NCBI RefSeq assembly: GCF_044762855.1
Contig: NZ_JBIWFB010000002.1
Span: forward strand, 310,001-374,000
Direction: 5' to 3'
Source of the DNA: Psychrobacillus sp044762855
GTDB taxonomy: Bacteria > Bacillota > Bacilli > Bacillales_A > Planococcaceae
DNA: 64,000 bases
A program made the translations under genes and the position numbers. A model generated the notes under the pieces. The model made no database searches. It had not been told where the DNA came from and saw nothing but the letters and a program-made list of their open reading frames with translations. Below, piece after piece: positions 16,517-25,264 of the stretch (its first letter is position 1; each line of letters starts with the position of its first letter).

Positions 16517-17521
16517 ATGATTTCAGAAAAGTGGATGCAAATAGCAAACAATGATTTGTCGAATGTGTATTTATTATACGGAACAGAAGCGTATTTTATA
16601 GAAGAGACATTAAAAAGATTAAAGAGACAATTAAATGAGCAAGGGGAAGTAGAAATAATAACCTTTGATATGGAAGAAAAAAGTGTAGACGAAGTAATGT
16701 ATGAAGCGGATACAATTCCTTTTTTCTCGGATAAGAAGCTTGTCATTGCCAAGAATGCTTTCTTTTTAAAAGCAACGGAAAAAGGAAAAGAAAAAGTGAT
16801 ACACGATACAGTTAGTTTAGAAAAGTGGCTTCAAAGTCCTTCTCCAACCGCAATTGTCGTTTTTATCGCTCCTTATGAAAAGTTAGATGAGCGAAAAAAA
16901 ATTACGAAAGCGATGAAGCAAACAGCTAACATTATTGAAGCAACTTCTTTACAAGCACATGATTTAAAAAGTTGGGTATTGCATGAACTGAAAGCACACG
17001 GCAAAACAATGTCCGAAGAAACAATTGAGCGTTTCATCGAATATGGCGGTACCGATTTAGTTCATTTACAAACAGAATTAGCTAAAATAGCGACATTTGT
17101 AGGAGAAACGGAAGAAATAGATACTGAAACAGTGAAAAAATTACTCGTTCGAACATTAGAACAAGATGTTTTTACACTTGGAAATGCTTATCTTGCGGGC
17201 AACAAAAGTGAAGCAATCGCCATTTACCATGATCTAATAAAGCAAAAAGAGGATCCCTTAAAGTTGAATGCATTGATTGCAACACAAGTGAGGTTAATGG
17301 TGCAAGTAGGTCATTTAAAGAAAAAAGGATATCATGCACAACAAATAGCAGGGATATTAAAAGTACATCCTTACCGAGTAAAATTGCTATTTGATAATCC
17401 GATATTGTATAACGAACAAAAACTATTGCAGACTTTAAATGATTTAGCGACAGTAGATTTGCAGTTAAAAACATTAAATATTAACCGGGGTCGTATATTA
17501 GAATTGTTTTTAATGAAATAA
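16517..17521 (+). CDS. holA: DNA polymerase III subunit delta
   Basis: The clamp-loader subunit opens the beta clamp. The 334-residue protein begins with SEKWMQIANNDLSNVYLLYG, has the EAYFIEETLKR helix and the PFFSDKKLVI motif, and ends in a helical collar region. ATG 16517 follows AGGAG with proper spacing; the in-frame ATG at 16421 lacks a site and adds 32 residues of low complexity, so I reject it. Confidence 0.93.
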   Translation: MISEKWMQIANNDLSNVYLLYGTEAYFIEETLKRLKRQLNEQGEVEIITFDMEEKSVDEVMYEADTIPFFSDKKLVIAKNAFFLKATEKGKEKVIHDTVSLEKWLQSPSPTAIVVFIAPYEKLDERKKITKAMKQTANIIEATSLQAHDLKSWVLHELKAHGKTMSEETIERFIEYGGTDLVHLQTELAKIATFVGETEEIDTETVKKLLVRTLEQDVFTLGNAYLAGNKSEAIAIYHDLIKQKEDPLKLNALIATQVRLMVQVGHLKKKGYHAQQIAGILKVHPYRVKLLFDNPILYNEQKLLQTLNDLATVDLQLKTLNINRGRILELFLMK

Positions 17522-17807
17522 TTAAAGACTGTTGATTAGTCAATTCTCACTTGTACTTTTCGTTTCGCTTTGGACGAGATGATCACTTAATCATTATTGG
17601 GGGAGTGTATCAGCGAAGTGACCGTAGATGCAATTTCGGTCACTCTATTGCTTTCTATCTTGCATCCCTTGCCCATCAAGAAGGTTCGGTTATTATGTAA
17701 AACTTGTTCCGTTCAAGGTAATCCGCAAGCACTTATATAAAAGCACCAAACGTACTTTGACAATATTAAATAGCAATTTATGAAACTAATACTTGTGAAA
17801 ATAAATA
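17522..17807. other. Intergenic stretch between convergent holA and rpsT
   Basis: About 290 bp between convergent genes. There is a possible imperfect inverted repeat (gtgaccgtag / ttcggtcact, 17618-17645). No frame with start and ribosome binding site is longer than a few codons, and I see no RNA gene. Confidence 0.6.
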
Positions 17808-17841
17808 AAGACTGACCGGATAAACCGGCCAGTCTTATTTA
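17808..17841 (-). terminator. Terminator of rpsT (bidirectional)
   Basis: AAGACTGACCGG (17808-17819) pairs with CCGGCCAGTCTT (17825-17836) with one mismatch. T-rich on one side and A-rich on the other, it sits between the convergent holA and rpsT. Confidence 0.85.
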
Positions 17842-17843
17842 AA

Positions 17844-18092
17844 TTACGCTTTTTTCATTAATTGAGCTTTCTTGCGAGTAGCTGCGTTTTTATGAATTAA
17901 ACCTTTAGAAGCTGCTTTCTCCAATTGTTGGATTGCAGATTTAATAAGTTCTTTTGCGTTTTCGTCATTGTTAAGTGCAGCATTGTCCGCTTTTTTTACA
18001 GCAGTACGCATTGCAGATTTAGCAGTAGCGTTTTGAGCGTTCAAAGTTGCGTTTTTCTTAACACGTTTGATTGCAGATTTAATATTTGGCAT
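17844..18092 (-). CDS. rpsT: 30S ribosomal protein bS20
   Basis: The 82-residue basic protein begins MPNIKSAIKRVKKN and has the NDENAKELIKSAIQQLEKAASKGLIHKNAATRKKAQL pattern in two helices typical of S20. ATG 18092 follows AGGAGGTG. An in-frame GTG three codons upstream overlaps that site and is rejected. Convergent with holA, divergent from gpr. Confidence 0.96.
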   Translation of the reverse strand: MPNIKSAIKRVKKNATLNAQNATAKSAMRTAVKKADNAALNNDENAKELIKSAIQQLEKAASKGLIHKNAATRKKAQLMKKA

Positions 18093-18163
18093 ACCTTTCA
18101 CCTCCTAAAATGGTCTCGAGATGATACATTTCTTTGTTGAAACTGTCTAATACAACAAGCATT

Positions 18164-18192
18164 ATTTTAACAAACGCAAAAACAAATTGCAA
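18164..18192 (-). promoter_or_regulatory. SigA promoter of rpsT
   Basis: On the minus strand TTGCAA (18192-18187), a 17-bp spacer and TAAAAT (18169-18164) lie about 70 bp before the rpsT start. The spacing is ideal. Confidence 0.6.
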
Positions 18193-18205
18193 TATATAAA
18201 TGCAA

Positions 18206-18236
18206 AGAATATTTACTTGACACATCGACCAAACTA
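18206..18236 (+). promoter_or_regulatory. SigG/SigF-type promoter of gpr
   Basis: AGAATA (18206-18211), an 18-bp spacer and CAAACTA (18230-18236) fit the forespore layout (TGAATA, CATACTA). It is close upstream of gpr, which is forespore-expressed in B. subtilis. Confidence 0.5.
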
Positions 18237-18253
18237 ATTTTGAGGTGAAAACT

Positions 18254-19267
18254 ATGTGGGGACGAACAGATTTAATAGATGAATCGGATGAAATGGTCAA
18301 ACATCGCACCAAAAAAGAAAAGGACGCTTTAGAAGAATCAGAAGGCGTAAAATTCGATGAAAGCCGTGAAGGAGCAGTATTAGTCACATCCATTGAAATT
18401 GATGAAAATGGCGAAAAGGAAATAGGAAAGAAAAAAGGAAAGTATATAACATTAACGGATCTAACCGTTAACCCGAATGATGAACAAAGTTTTCAACATT
18501 TAGAACGAATATTCATTGAAAAACTAAGAGAAATGCATGAAAACATTCAACTAACCAAGTCTTCCAAAATATTGATCATTGGACTTGGTAATGCAACCAT
18601 TACACCAGATGCTATTGGTCCAAAAGCAATTGAGTTTCTACAAAATACATCTTTAACCTACTCCGAACAAGTCAAGGTCGTTATGTACGCACCGGGTGTA
18701 ACTGGACAAACGGGATTTGAAACGAGTGATTTCGTAGAGGCAATCAGTAACGCATTTAAGCCAGATTTAATCATTGTACTAGATGCACTTGCTGCAAGAA
18801 ATAGCGAAAGGCTTTGTAAAACAATCCAACTCACTAACACAGGCATACATCCTGGGTCAGGCGTTGGAAATCAACGAAAAGAAATTTCAGAGGAAGCTTA
18901 TGGGGTACCAGTTACAGCAATTGGAATACCGATGGTTGTAGATGGACCGGTCTTATATGCGGATGCAATGGAGCAAGTGATTCATTACATCGCTTCGAAA
19001 ATTGAAGAAAAAGGACGCCCTTCTTCCGCATTAGCAGTAACTCCGATGGTCTCTAATAAGCAAACGACTATTGATAAAACAGTATTACAACCGATTTTTG
19101 GCGAATGGGTTACGTGGCCAAAAGAAGAAAAAAGAAAATTGTTTGAAGAAGTTTTTGTTGGTAAGAATCCTTCTTTATTTGTAACACCAAAAGAAACGGA
19201 TGCATGGGTGGAGCATTATGCTTACTTACTTTCTAACGGTTTAGAAACATGGATTACTAGTAGATGA
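18254..19267 (+). CDS. gpr: Germination protease GPR (zymogen)
   Basis: GPR degrades small acid-soluble spore proteins at germination and is made as an inactive zymogen in the forespore. The 337-residue protein carries the N-terminal RTDLIDE segment within the pro-region and the family stretches IGLGNATITPDAIGPK, YAPGVTGQTGFET, LIIVLDALAARN and NTGIHPGSGVGN. ATG 18254 follows GAGGTG. It is followed by spoIIP as in B. subtilis; the intervening hairpin at 19281-19319 is described separately. Confidence 0.95.
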   Translation: MWGRTDLIDESDEMVKHRTKKEKDALEESEGVKFDESREGAVLVTSIEIDENGEKEIGKKKGKYITLTDLTVNPNDEQSFQHLERIFIEKLREMHENIQLTKSSKILIIGLGNATITPDAIGPKAIEFLQNTSLTYSEQVKVVMYAPGVTGQTGFETSDFVEAISNAFKPDLIIVLDALAARNSERLCKTIQLTNTGIHPGSGVGNQRKEISEEAYGVPVTAIGIPMVVDGPVLYADAMEQVIHYIASKIEEKGRPSSALAVTPMVSNKQTTIDKTVLQPIFGEWVTWPKEEKRKLFEEVFVGKNPSLFVTPKETDAWVEHYAYLLSNGLETWITSR

Positions 19268-19280
19268 TGTCGTTCTAAAA

Positions 19281-19319
19281 TTCCACTTTTCCACATACGA
19301 TTGTGTGAGGAGAGTGGAA
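19281..19319 (+). promoter_or_regulatory. Hairpin enclosing the spoIIP ribosome binding site
   Basis: TTCCACT (19281-19287) pairs with AGTGGAA (19313-19319), and the inner CCACA (19291-19295) pairs with TGTGT/G (19302-19307). The 3' arm includes the spoIIP site GAGGAGA. It may serve as the gpr terminator, or it may damp translation of read-through spoIIP mRNA. Confidence 0.45.
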
Positions 19320-19322
19320 TAT

Positions 19323-20129
19323 ATGGCTAAATCCCTGAAGAATTTAACAAGCATTTTAATCCTTTTATTTTTGGCACCTATCATTATCGCTACTGTCCAA
19401 ACACCTCTTTTTACGACCCAACCTGAACAAGTGGAAGAAAAGAAAACAGAGGAAATCCCGGTAGTGTATGCGGCCCAATTAGAAAAAAATCCAGTTGTTC
19501 AAGAAGTAGTAACGGAGCCGAAAAAAGCATTTGTTTACTTTACTCATTCGCAAGAAGCGTATCAACCAATTCTTGCTGCCAAAGGTGAAAAAATCGCTAT
19601 TTACCATCCGATAAGTAATATTACGACATTTCAAGACCAAATAAATGCCCAATTTGCATTTCATCAATTGGAAGCAACTTTTTTAGAAAATTACAATAAG
19701 AAAGAAATGGATGATTACAATTCAATACGTCCATTAGTACAACAAGCAATCGGTCAAAATGAATATGATGTCATTTTAGATATTCATAGAGACTCCGCTC
19801 GAGCAAATGTAACGACACTTAAAAATGGCGAAGAAAGCTATGCTAGATTTATATTCGTTATTGGAGGAGAGCACCCTAACTTTAGATGGAATGAGCAAAT
19901 GGCACAAAATCTCTCTAACCAATTAAATAAATTAGTACCTGGGATTTCGCGTGGAATATTACTAAAAGAAGGTAAAGGAGTAGACGGTGTTTACAATCAG
20001 GACCTTGCCAAAAATTTACTCAATGTGGAACTCGGGGGCATTGATAATACCGAACAAGAAATTAATCGTTCGATTGCAATCCTAGCAAAAGCATTGTCTA
20101 ATATGTTAAATGAACAGTTACCATCTTAA
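19323..20129 (+). CDS. spoIIP: Stage II sporulation protein P
   Basis: SpoIIP is an amidase/endopeptidase that with SpoIID and SpoIIM removes septal peptidoglycan during engulfment. The 268-residue protein has an N-terminal membrane anchor and the catalytic domain with YFTHSQEAY, DVILDIHRDSA (zinc site) and NVELGGIDNTEQEINRS. ATG 19323 is nine bases after GAGGAGA; upstream in-frame GTGs overlap the site. yqxA, present between spoIIP and lepA in B. subtilis, is missing. Confidence 0.94.
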   Translation: MAKSLKNLTSILILLFLAPIIIATVQTPLFTTQPEQVEEKKTEEIPVVYAAQLEKNPVVQEVVTEPKKAFVYFTHSQEAYQPILAAKGEKIAIYHPISNITTFQDQINAQFAFHQLEATFLENYNKKEMDDYNSIRPLVQQAIGQNEYDVILDIHRDSARANVTTLKNGEESYARFIFVIGGEHPNFRWNEQMAQNLSNQLNKLVPGISRGILLKEGKGVDGVYNQDLAKNLLNVELGGIDNTEQEINRSIAILAKALSNMLNEQLPS

Positions 20130-20210
20130 GTATACTGTCTTTTTTGCAAATAATAATTTGGATATTATAACGATAAGAAACAGTTATTCCTAATATTCTA
20201 TAGTACAAGA

Positions 20211-20248
20211 AAGAGATGAAGCGTATTATTAATGCTTGATCTCTTTTT
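20211..20248 (+). terminator. Terminator after spoIIP
   Basis: AAGAGAT (20211-20217) pairs with ATCTCTT (20239-20245); the inner AAGC (20219-20222) pairs with GCTT (20234-20237). Followed by TTTTTG. The rest of the 310-bp gap before lepA shows only a possible TATAAT at 20406-20411. Confidence 0.75.
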
Positions 20249-20405
20249 GTGTGGAAAGCATTCACAGTAGATTGTGTTATGTCCGGGTTTTTGATAAGAT
20301 TAAAATCTGGCAAAAAATAATTTATTTTAACTTTTAACCAATAAAATTATTGAAAATGTACATACAGATGCAATAGTAATATTTCTTAAACAATTCTTTA
20401 TCTGT

Positions 20406-20411
20406 TATAAT
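20406..20411 (+). promoter_or_regulatory. Possible -10 element for lepA
   Basis: TATAAT lies 29 bp before the lepA start. No good -35 hexamer is seen at 16-18 bp, so this is tentative. Confidence 0.35.
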
Positions 20412-20440
20412 GCAAGTAGTTTAATTAGGAGTGAACAAGT

Positions 20441-22270
20441 ATGAACCATGAAGAGAGATTAGAACGACAGAAAAAAATACGTAACTTTTCCATTATCGCG
20501 CATATTGACCACGGGAAGTCAACGCTTGCTGACCGTATATTAGAAAAAACACAAACAGTGACATCAAGAGAAATGCAAAGCCAATTACTCGATTCGATGG
20601 ATCTAGAGCGTGAACGCGGGATTACGATAAAATTGAATGCTGTTCAATTGACATATAATGCAAAAGATGGAGAAGAATATATTTTCCACTTAATCGATAC
20701 ACCTGGACATGTCGATTTTACGTATGAAGTATCAAGAAGTTTGGCCGCTTGTGAGGGAGCAATACTTGTAGTAGATGCTGCACAAGGAATCGAAGCACAA
20801 ACACTAGCTAACGTATATTTAGCATTAGATAATGACTTGGAAATACTTCCAGTTGTCAATAAAATTGATTTACCTGCTGCTGATCCAGAGCGAGTGAAAA
20901 AAGAAGTGGAAGAAGTAATCGGACTAGATGCTTCGGAAGCAGTGCACGCTTCAGCAAAAGCAGGAATTGGTATAGAAGAAATATTAGAACAAGTTGTAGC
21001 AAAAGTTCCTGCACCTACTGGAGATCCTTCAGCGCCGCTAAAAGCGCTTATATTTGACTCTTTATTTGATCCTTACCGCGGAGTAATTGTTTATATTCGC
21101 ATTATGGAAGGTACAGTAAAACCTGGAGACAAGATTAAAATGATGTCTTCTGGGAAAGAATTCGAAGTTGTAGAAACTGGTGTATTCACGCCGAAAGCAA
21201 CCATGCGTGAAGAACTAACAGTCGGGGATGTTGGATTTTTAACTGCATCAATGAAGCATGTAGGAGACTCGAGTGTAGGGGATACGATTACATTAGCATC
21301 GAACCCAGCACAAGAAGCACTTCCGGGATATCGCAAAATGAATCCAATGGTATTCTGTGGTTTGTATCCAATCGATAACTCTAAATATGTGGATTTACGA
21401 GATGCGCTTGAAAAATTAGAGTTAAATGACTCGGCTCTAGAGTTTGAACCGGAAACTTCTCAAGCACTAGGATTTGGGTACCGTTGTGGTTTCTTAGGAT
21501 TACTTCATATGGAAATTATTCAAGAACGTATTGAACGTGAATTTAAAATCGATTTAATCACGACTGCACCTAGTGTTATTTACGATGTAAAGTTAACAAG
21601 TGGCGAAACAATTAAAGTCGATAACCCTTCCATGATGCCAGAAGTGCAAAAGGTCGATAAAATTGAAGAACCATATGTAAAGGCTTCAATTATGGTCCCT
21701 GAAGACTATGTTGGTTCTGTTATGGAGCTTTGTCAGCGTAAACGTGGTAACTTTATCACGATGGATTATTTATCATCCGCTCGTGTGAATATTATTTATG
21801 AAATTCCATTATCGGAAATTGTATACGATTTCTTTGATGCATTAAAATCTAGTACAAAAGGATATGCCTCTTTTGATTATGAATTAATCGGATACAAAGA
21901 GTCGAAACTAGTGAAAATGGATATTCTACTTAATAGTGAGAAAGTGGATGCCCTCAGCTTTATCGTGCATAAAGACTTTGCTTACGAACGTGGGAAAGTG
22001 ATTGTTGAGAAGCTAAAAGCGCTAATCCCAAGACAACAATTTGAAGTACCGGTACAAGCTGCGATCGGTCAAAAAATTGTCGCTCGTTCGACGATTAAAT
22101 CGATCGGTAAGAACGTATTAGCAAAATGTTACGGTGGAGATATTTCGCGTAAACGTAAACTTCTTGAAAAACAAAAAGAAGGTAAAAAACGTATGAAACA
22201 AGTAGGTTCTGTAGAAGTTCCTCAAGAAGCATTCATGGCAGTTCTGAAAATGGACGAGCCAAATAAATAA
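20441..22270 (+). CDS. lepA: Elongation factor 4 (LepA)
   Basis: The 609-residue translational GTPase has G1 AHIDHGKST, G2 within RGITIK, G3 DTPGHVDF and G4 NKIDLP, an EF-G-like domain order without domain IV, and the LepA-specific C-terminal domain with RQQFEVPVQAAIGQKIVARSTIK (about 525-560). The start follows AGGAG. This is the last host gene before the prophage; the usual neighbour hemN/hemW is displaced. Confidence 0.97.
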   Translation: MNHEERLERQKKIRNFSIIAHIDHGKSTLADRILEKTQTVTSREMQSQLLDSMDLERERGITIKLNAVQLTYNAKDGEEYIFHLIDTPGHVDFTYEVSRSLAACEGAILVVDAAQGIEAQTLANVYLALDNDLEILPVVNKIDLPAADPERVKKEVEEVIGLDASEAVHASAKAGIGIEEILEQVVAKVPAPTGDPSAPLKALIFDSLFDPYRGVIVYIRIMEGTVKPGDKIKMMSSGKEFEVVETGVFTPKATMREELTVGDVGFLTASMKHVGDSSVGDTITLASNPAQEALPGYRKMNPMVFCGLYPIDNSKYVDLRDALEKLELNDSALEFEPETSQALGFGYRCGFLGLLHMEIIQERIEREFKIDLITTAPSVIYDVKLTSGETIKVDNPSMMPEVQKVDKIEEPYVKASIMVPEDYVGSVMELCQRKRGNFITMDYLSSARVNIIYEIPLSEIVYDFFDALKSSTKGYASFDYELIGYKESKLVKMDILLNSEKVDALSFIVHKDFAYERGKVIVEKLKALIPRQQFEVPVQAAIGQKIVARSTIKSIGKNVLAKCYGGDISRKRKLLEKQKEGKKRMKQVGSVEVPQEAFMAVLKMDEPNK

Positions 22271-22369
22271 GTGATACCAAGACTCTAAGTGGTGTTTCTG
22301 GTATTTATGATTATAAAATAAGGTGGAAAATCCACCCTCTTGCCACCGCTTTTAAAGTTAGGTGGCAAG
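22271..22369. other. lepA-integrase junction with hairpins; probable left attachment region
   Basis: The 99 bp contain ATACCA/TGGTAT (22274-22279/22299-22304), the perfect hairpin GGTGGA-AAA-TCCACC (22322-22336) and TTGCCACC/GGTGGCAA (22340-22347/22361-22368). Read on the minus strand, the GGTGGA hairpin is followed by TTATTTTAT and can terminate the integrase gene. The left prophage junction is expected here, but without the right end the att core cannot be defined. Confidence 0.5.
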
Positions 22370-23527
22370 TTATAAATCTTGCATGAACATATCCATGACA
22401 TTTGCAGCGTTTCGTTGCATTTTTTCAGTAAGGTGAACATAACGATCTTCTGTAATGGAAGCTCGACTATGACCCAAAATCTTTTGAACAGTTTTTACTG
22501 GCAATCCATTTTCAATTAATTTGGTTGCAAGAGTATGGCGTAAAGAATGATAATTAAATTTAATATTAATTTTTTGTGATATTGTGCGTGTGTGATATTT
22601 GATTATGGATGGCGTGAGAGGTTGTCCATTTTCTTTCACACATACACGATCACTTTTAATATAATGTTTGCCATATTTCAATTTATTTTGTTTCTGTCGT
22701 AACTTTTCCTTTTTTAATATATCCAATAAACTATCTCCAACTGCAATTGTTCGATAACCAGCTTTTGATTTTAAACTTGAGGGAACCCACTTAGTAGTTC
22801 CATCATCTTGTTTTTCTCCAATTAATTGTTGATCGATTTCAATTGTTTTTTCTTCAAAGTCTATCTTCGACCATTCAAGCCCACATGTCTCACCAACTCG
22901 TAGTCCAATATTAAGCCCTATGTGGAAGGGAATATAAAAGTCGTTGTCTTCTTTTATATTTTTATTTAACTTTTTTAGATTTTCATTTGATTGTATCTTT
23001 AAATCCTCTTTTGTTGCCTTTCTAGGTGTATCCATCATCAACTCGACATATTGCATAGGATTCTCGTTAATGTACTTATAAGGGTACACTGCATGTCTAA
23101 GAGCCTTGTTTAAAATACCCATCATAATTGTTATAGTTTGTCTTGCAAACCCTTCACGAACTTTTTCATTCACAAACATTTGCAACACTTCAGGGGTTAG
23201 TGATTTTAATTTATATTTTCCGAGCGCAGGATTTATATGCAAACGTATAGTTGTTTCGTAATTATATTGCGTATTTAGCTTCAATTTTAATTCTACATAT
23301 TCTTTCATCCAATAATTTAAATAATCGTGTAGGGTTATTTCTGATGGTTTAAAGACCATACCTACATTTTCATATTCTAATATTTTTCTACGCAGTACTG
23401 TTTGTGCTTCTGACTTCGTTTGAGCACCTTCTGCTAAACGTTCAATTTTCTTGCGTTTTCCGTCAACATTCCCTAAATCAAAGTAGTAGTACCAAGAACC
23501 GCTTCTTTTTCTTACTCCGCCTTTCAA
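22370..23527 (-). CDS. int: Prophage tyrosine-recombinase integrase
   Basis: The 385-residue protein has an N-terminal AP2-like arm domain (SGSWYYYFDLGNVDGKRKK), a core-binding SAM-like domain and a catalytic domain with Arg210 (GLNIGLRVGE), His327/Arg330 (YHSLRHTLATKL), His352 (ILGHSRASIT) and the nucleophile Tyr363 (EDRYVHL). All catalytic residues are intact. TTG 23527 follows AAAGGAG by about nine bases. It is transcribed toward lepA, as in many Bacillus prophages. Confidence 0.93.
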   Translation of the reverse strand: MKGGVRKRSGSWYYYFDLGNVDGKRKKIERLAEGAQTKSEAQTVLRRKILEYENVGMVFKPSEITLHDYLNYWMKEYVELKLKLNTQYNYETTIRLHINPALGKYKLKSLTPEVLQMFVNEKVREGFARQTITIMMGILNKALRHAVYPYKYINENPMQYVELMMDTPRKATKEDLKIQSNENLKKLNKNIKEDNDFYIPFHIGLNIGLRVGETCGLEWSKIDFEEKTIEIDQQLIGEKQDDGTTKWVPSSLKSKAGYRTIAVGDSLLDILKKEKLRQKQNKLKYGKHYIKSDRVCVKENGQPLTPSIIKYHTRTISQKINIKFNYHSLRHTLATKLIENGLPVKTVQKILGHSRASITEDRYVHLTEKMQRNAANVMDMFMQDL

Positions 23528-23625
23528 AAAGCTTCACTCCTTTAAAATTATTCATTTTTTGAGACACATCGAAAATCAAATATAAGCAACACCTCCTTTA
23601 ATGGGTACATATGTTCTTTTTCGGG

Positions 23626-24066
23626 TTAAATTTTTTTACCATCTATGTTTTTTAGGTTTACGAGTTCCTCTGGAACTCCTTTTTCTTTAATTTCATCATA
23701 GATGGTAAAAGATGAATCATTGGTAAAAAATAAATCATCAGGTACTAATAACTCGACAGCAAATGTATTAGCTTCTATTTCTAATTTATCTGTAGAAAAT
23801 AGAGTTTTCTTTTTTAAAAATGCAGTATTTTCTTCTGTATGTAAAATAGCATGTCCAAGTTCGTGGGCGCACGTAAAATACTGTTTTTGAAAGGATAAAA
23901 ACTCGTTGATATGGATAACTTTAATACGGTGAGATTTACTATAGTAGCCGTATGTGGATCCTAATGGTTCATAAACAATCATTATTCCTAGTAGATTAGC
24001 CAGCATAAAAGGATTCGTCGTACCAAATTTTTTAATTAATTGTTCTACAATCTTTTTAACATCCAT
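23626..24066 (-). CDS. ImmA/IrrE family metallopeptidase
   Basis: The 146-residue protein has the zinc protease motif HELGH (residues 68-72, CAHELGHAILH) and a following EANTFAVELLVPD segment typical of this family. In ICEBs1 and many prophages ImmA cleaves the adjacent repressor to trigger induction. Its position directly behind the repressor gene suggests the same role. Co-oriented with repressor and integrase. Confidence 0.88.
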   Translation of the reverse strand: MDVKKIVEQLIKKFGTTNPFMLANLLGIMIVYEPLGSTYGYYSKSHRIKVIHINEFLSFQKQYFTCAHELGHAILHTEENTAFLKKKTLFSTDKLEIEANTFAVELLVPDDLFFTNDSSFTIYDEIKEKGVPEELVNLKNIDGKKI

Positions 24067-24083
24067 TGAAATGTCACCGCACT

Positions 24084-24509
24084 TTATTTTCTGTATTTCT
24101 TAGGTGTAAACTTCTGTTTTGCCATTCGTTTAGTTAATCGCAATGTATTTTCCCAGGAAGCTATTAGCAATTCTCTATCCTCATCGTCCAAATCATCTAA
24201 TATTCTCCCATCAAAGGCAGCAAATGCGCCGTCTACGTCATCACCATCAATTATTTTTTTGAGTTCTTTTTGTATATCTTGTTCATCTTTATCTGTTAAA
24301 TCATAGTAGCGCTTTCTATCAGTTCGACCTAATAAATAATCAGTACTTACATCAAAGTAATCAGCTACTTTTTCTAATGTTTCTGTTTTCGGAGAAACAT
24401 TATCCCATCTCCTAATTTGCCCATTAGAAATACCTATTCTTCTTTCTACTTCGGCAAATGTTACTTTTTTCTCTTCACATAGGCTTTTTATTTTTTTCAC
24501 CAAACTCAC
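24084..24509 (-). CDS. CI-like XRE-family phage repressor
   Basis: An N-terminal helix-turn-helix (KKVTFAEVERRIGISNGQIRRW) is followed by the frequent continuation VADYFDVSTDYLLGRTDRKR and a C-terminal acidic helical tail (about residues 70-141). GTG 24509 has GAAAGG at suitable distance; TTG 24518 three codons earlier is an alternative that abuts the site. It probably binds the TGACTT/AAGTCA operators in the divergent promoter region and is likely the substrate of the ImmA-type protease. Confidence 0.85.
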   Translation of the reverse strand: MSLVKKIKSLCEEKKVTFAEVERRIGISNGQIRRWDNVSPKTETLEKVADYFDVSTDYLLGRTDRKRYYDLTDKDEQDIQKELKKIIDGDDVDGAFAAFDGRILDDLDDEDRELLIASWENTLRLTKRMAKQKFTPKKYRK

Positions 24510-24553
24510 TAATATCAACCTTTCGAGAGCCTATGAAAATCAATATTAACTTT

Positions 24554-24589
24554 TTAGTCATTTTATGTTGACTAATGACTTTTAAGTCA
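24554..24589. promoter_or_regulatory. Repressor operators: two adjoining inverted repeats
   Basis: TTAGTCA (24554-24560) with TGACTAA (24569-24575) is a 7-bp inverted repeat. Directly next to it TGACTT-TT-AAGTCA (24576-24589) is a 6-bp one. Both share TGACT half-sites and overlap the rightward early promoter, as expected of repressor operators. A third pair, ATGACTT/AAGTCAT, lies at 24721-24747. Confidence 0.6.
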
Positions 24590-24596
24590 GTATACT
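24568..24596 (+). promoter_or_regulatory. Rightward early (lytic) prophage promoter
   Basis: TTGACT (24568-24573), a 17-bp spacer and TATACT (24591-24596) form a near-consensus SigA promoter facing the early genes. The operator TGACTTTTAAGTCA lies within its spacer. Confidence 0.65.
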
Positions 24597-24851
24597 ATGT
24601 TCATAAGCAGATTAGTTAGCTAAAAATAAGTACAAAAAATACGACCTATTAAAACACATTTCTACGTTGGGGAACGGTTTAAATGTAATGTTTGAAGGCT
24701 TTTTAAAGTCTTATTTAGCTATGACTTGATATTAGCATTAAAGTCATTTTGGGTCAATACAATTAGCAAATAATTTAGCTTATTTTTTTACAATGCGCTG
24801 TGATACCGAGCCAATGACGGTATGAGTATTTAAAGAGAAGGGGGTTAACCG
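24597..24851. promoter_or_regulatory. Early leader region with a further operator and a hairpin
   Basis: The 255-bp leader before the first early gene has no credible frame. It contains the widely spaced inverted repeat ATGACTT (24721-24727)/AAGTCAT (24741-24747), which uses the same half-site as the promoter operators. A 6-bp hairpin ATACCG (24804-24809)/CGGTAT (24818-24823) lies 28 bp before the first start codon. Confidence 0.5.
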
Positions 24852-25034
24852 ATGTCTGAAGACTTAGGACTGCAAGTAAGAAGTGAACTTTTTAAACGGA
24901 ACATGAAACAGAAAGAGCTTGCTGATTTAGTGGGGATTTCAGAAGCATATTTATCTGATATTATCCGCGGACGTAGAGATGGCCAAAAAGCGCAAGAACA
25001 CATTAAACATATTCGAAAAATTTTAAATATCTAA
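24852..25034 (+). CDS. Small XRE-family regulator (Cro-like)
   Basis: The 60-residue protein is nearly all helix-turn-helix (KQKELADLVGISEAYLSDIIRGRR). It is the first early gene behind GAAGGGGG and lies opposite the CI-like repressor, the position of Cro. DNA binding is clear; the specific role is inferred from position. Confidence 0.8.
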   Translation: MSEDLGLQVRSELFKRNMKQKELADLVGISEAYLSDIIRGRRDGQKAQEHIKHIRKILNI

Positions 25035-25051
25035 TGAGGAGGGCGTAAAAA

Positions 25052-25264
25052 ATGCCTGAGTTGCTAGAAGTTGCAGAAATAGCGAAATTATTAAAGTGCA
25101 ACAAAGCATTCGTATACAAACTGATAAAAAGTGGTCACTTAAAAGGTTTAAAGCTTGGACGAATGAAAGTTTCAACGATTGAACTGGAAGATTTCATACG
25201 CCGTAATGTTGGTATGGATTTAACGGATTTGGATGATGTTAAGGCTTTAGAGGTGACTAGATGA
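25052..25264 (+). CDS. Excisionase-family helix-turn-helix protein
   Basis: The 70-residue protein matches the excisionase/MerR-like DNA-binding layout (EVAEIAKLLKCNKAFVYKLI, then GLKLGRMKVSTIELEDFI). Such proteins act as Xis or as early regulators in Bacillus prophages. The start follows GAGGAGG. It overlaps the next small gene by four bases. Confidence 0.8.
   Translation: MPELLEVAEIAKLLKCNKAFVYKLIKSGHLKGLKLGRMKVSTIELEDFIRRNVGMDLTDLDDVKALEVTR

Noticed and set aside
22271..22369. Exact attL core
   Set aside because: The right end of the prophage is outside the window, so no direct repeat can be matched.
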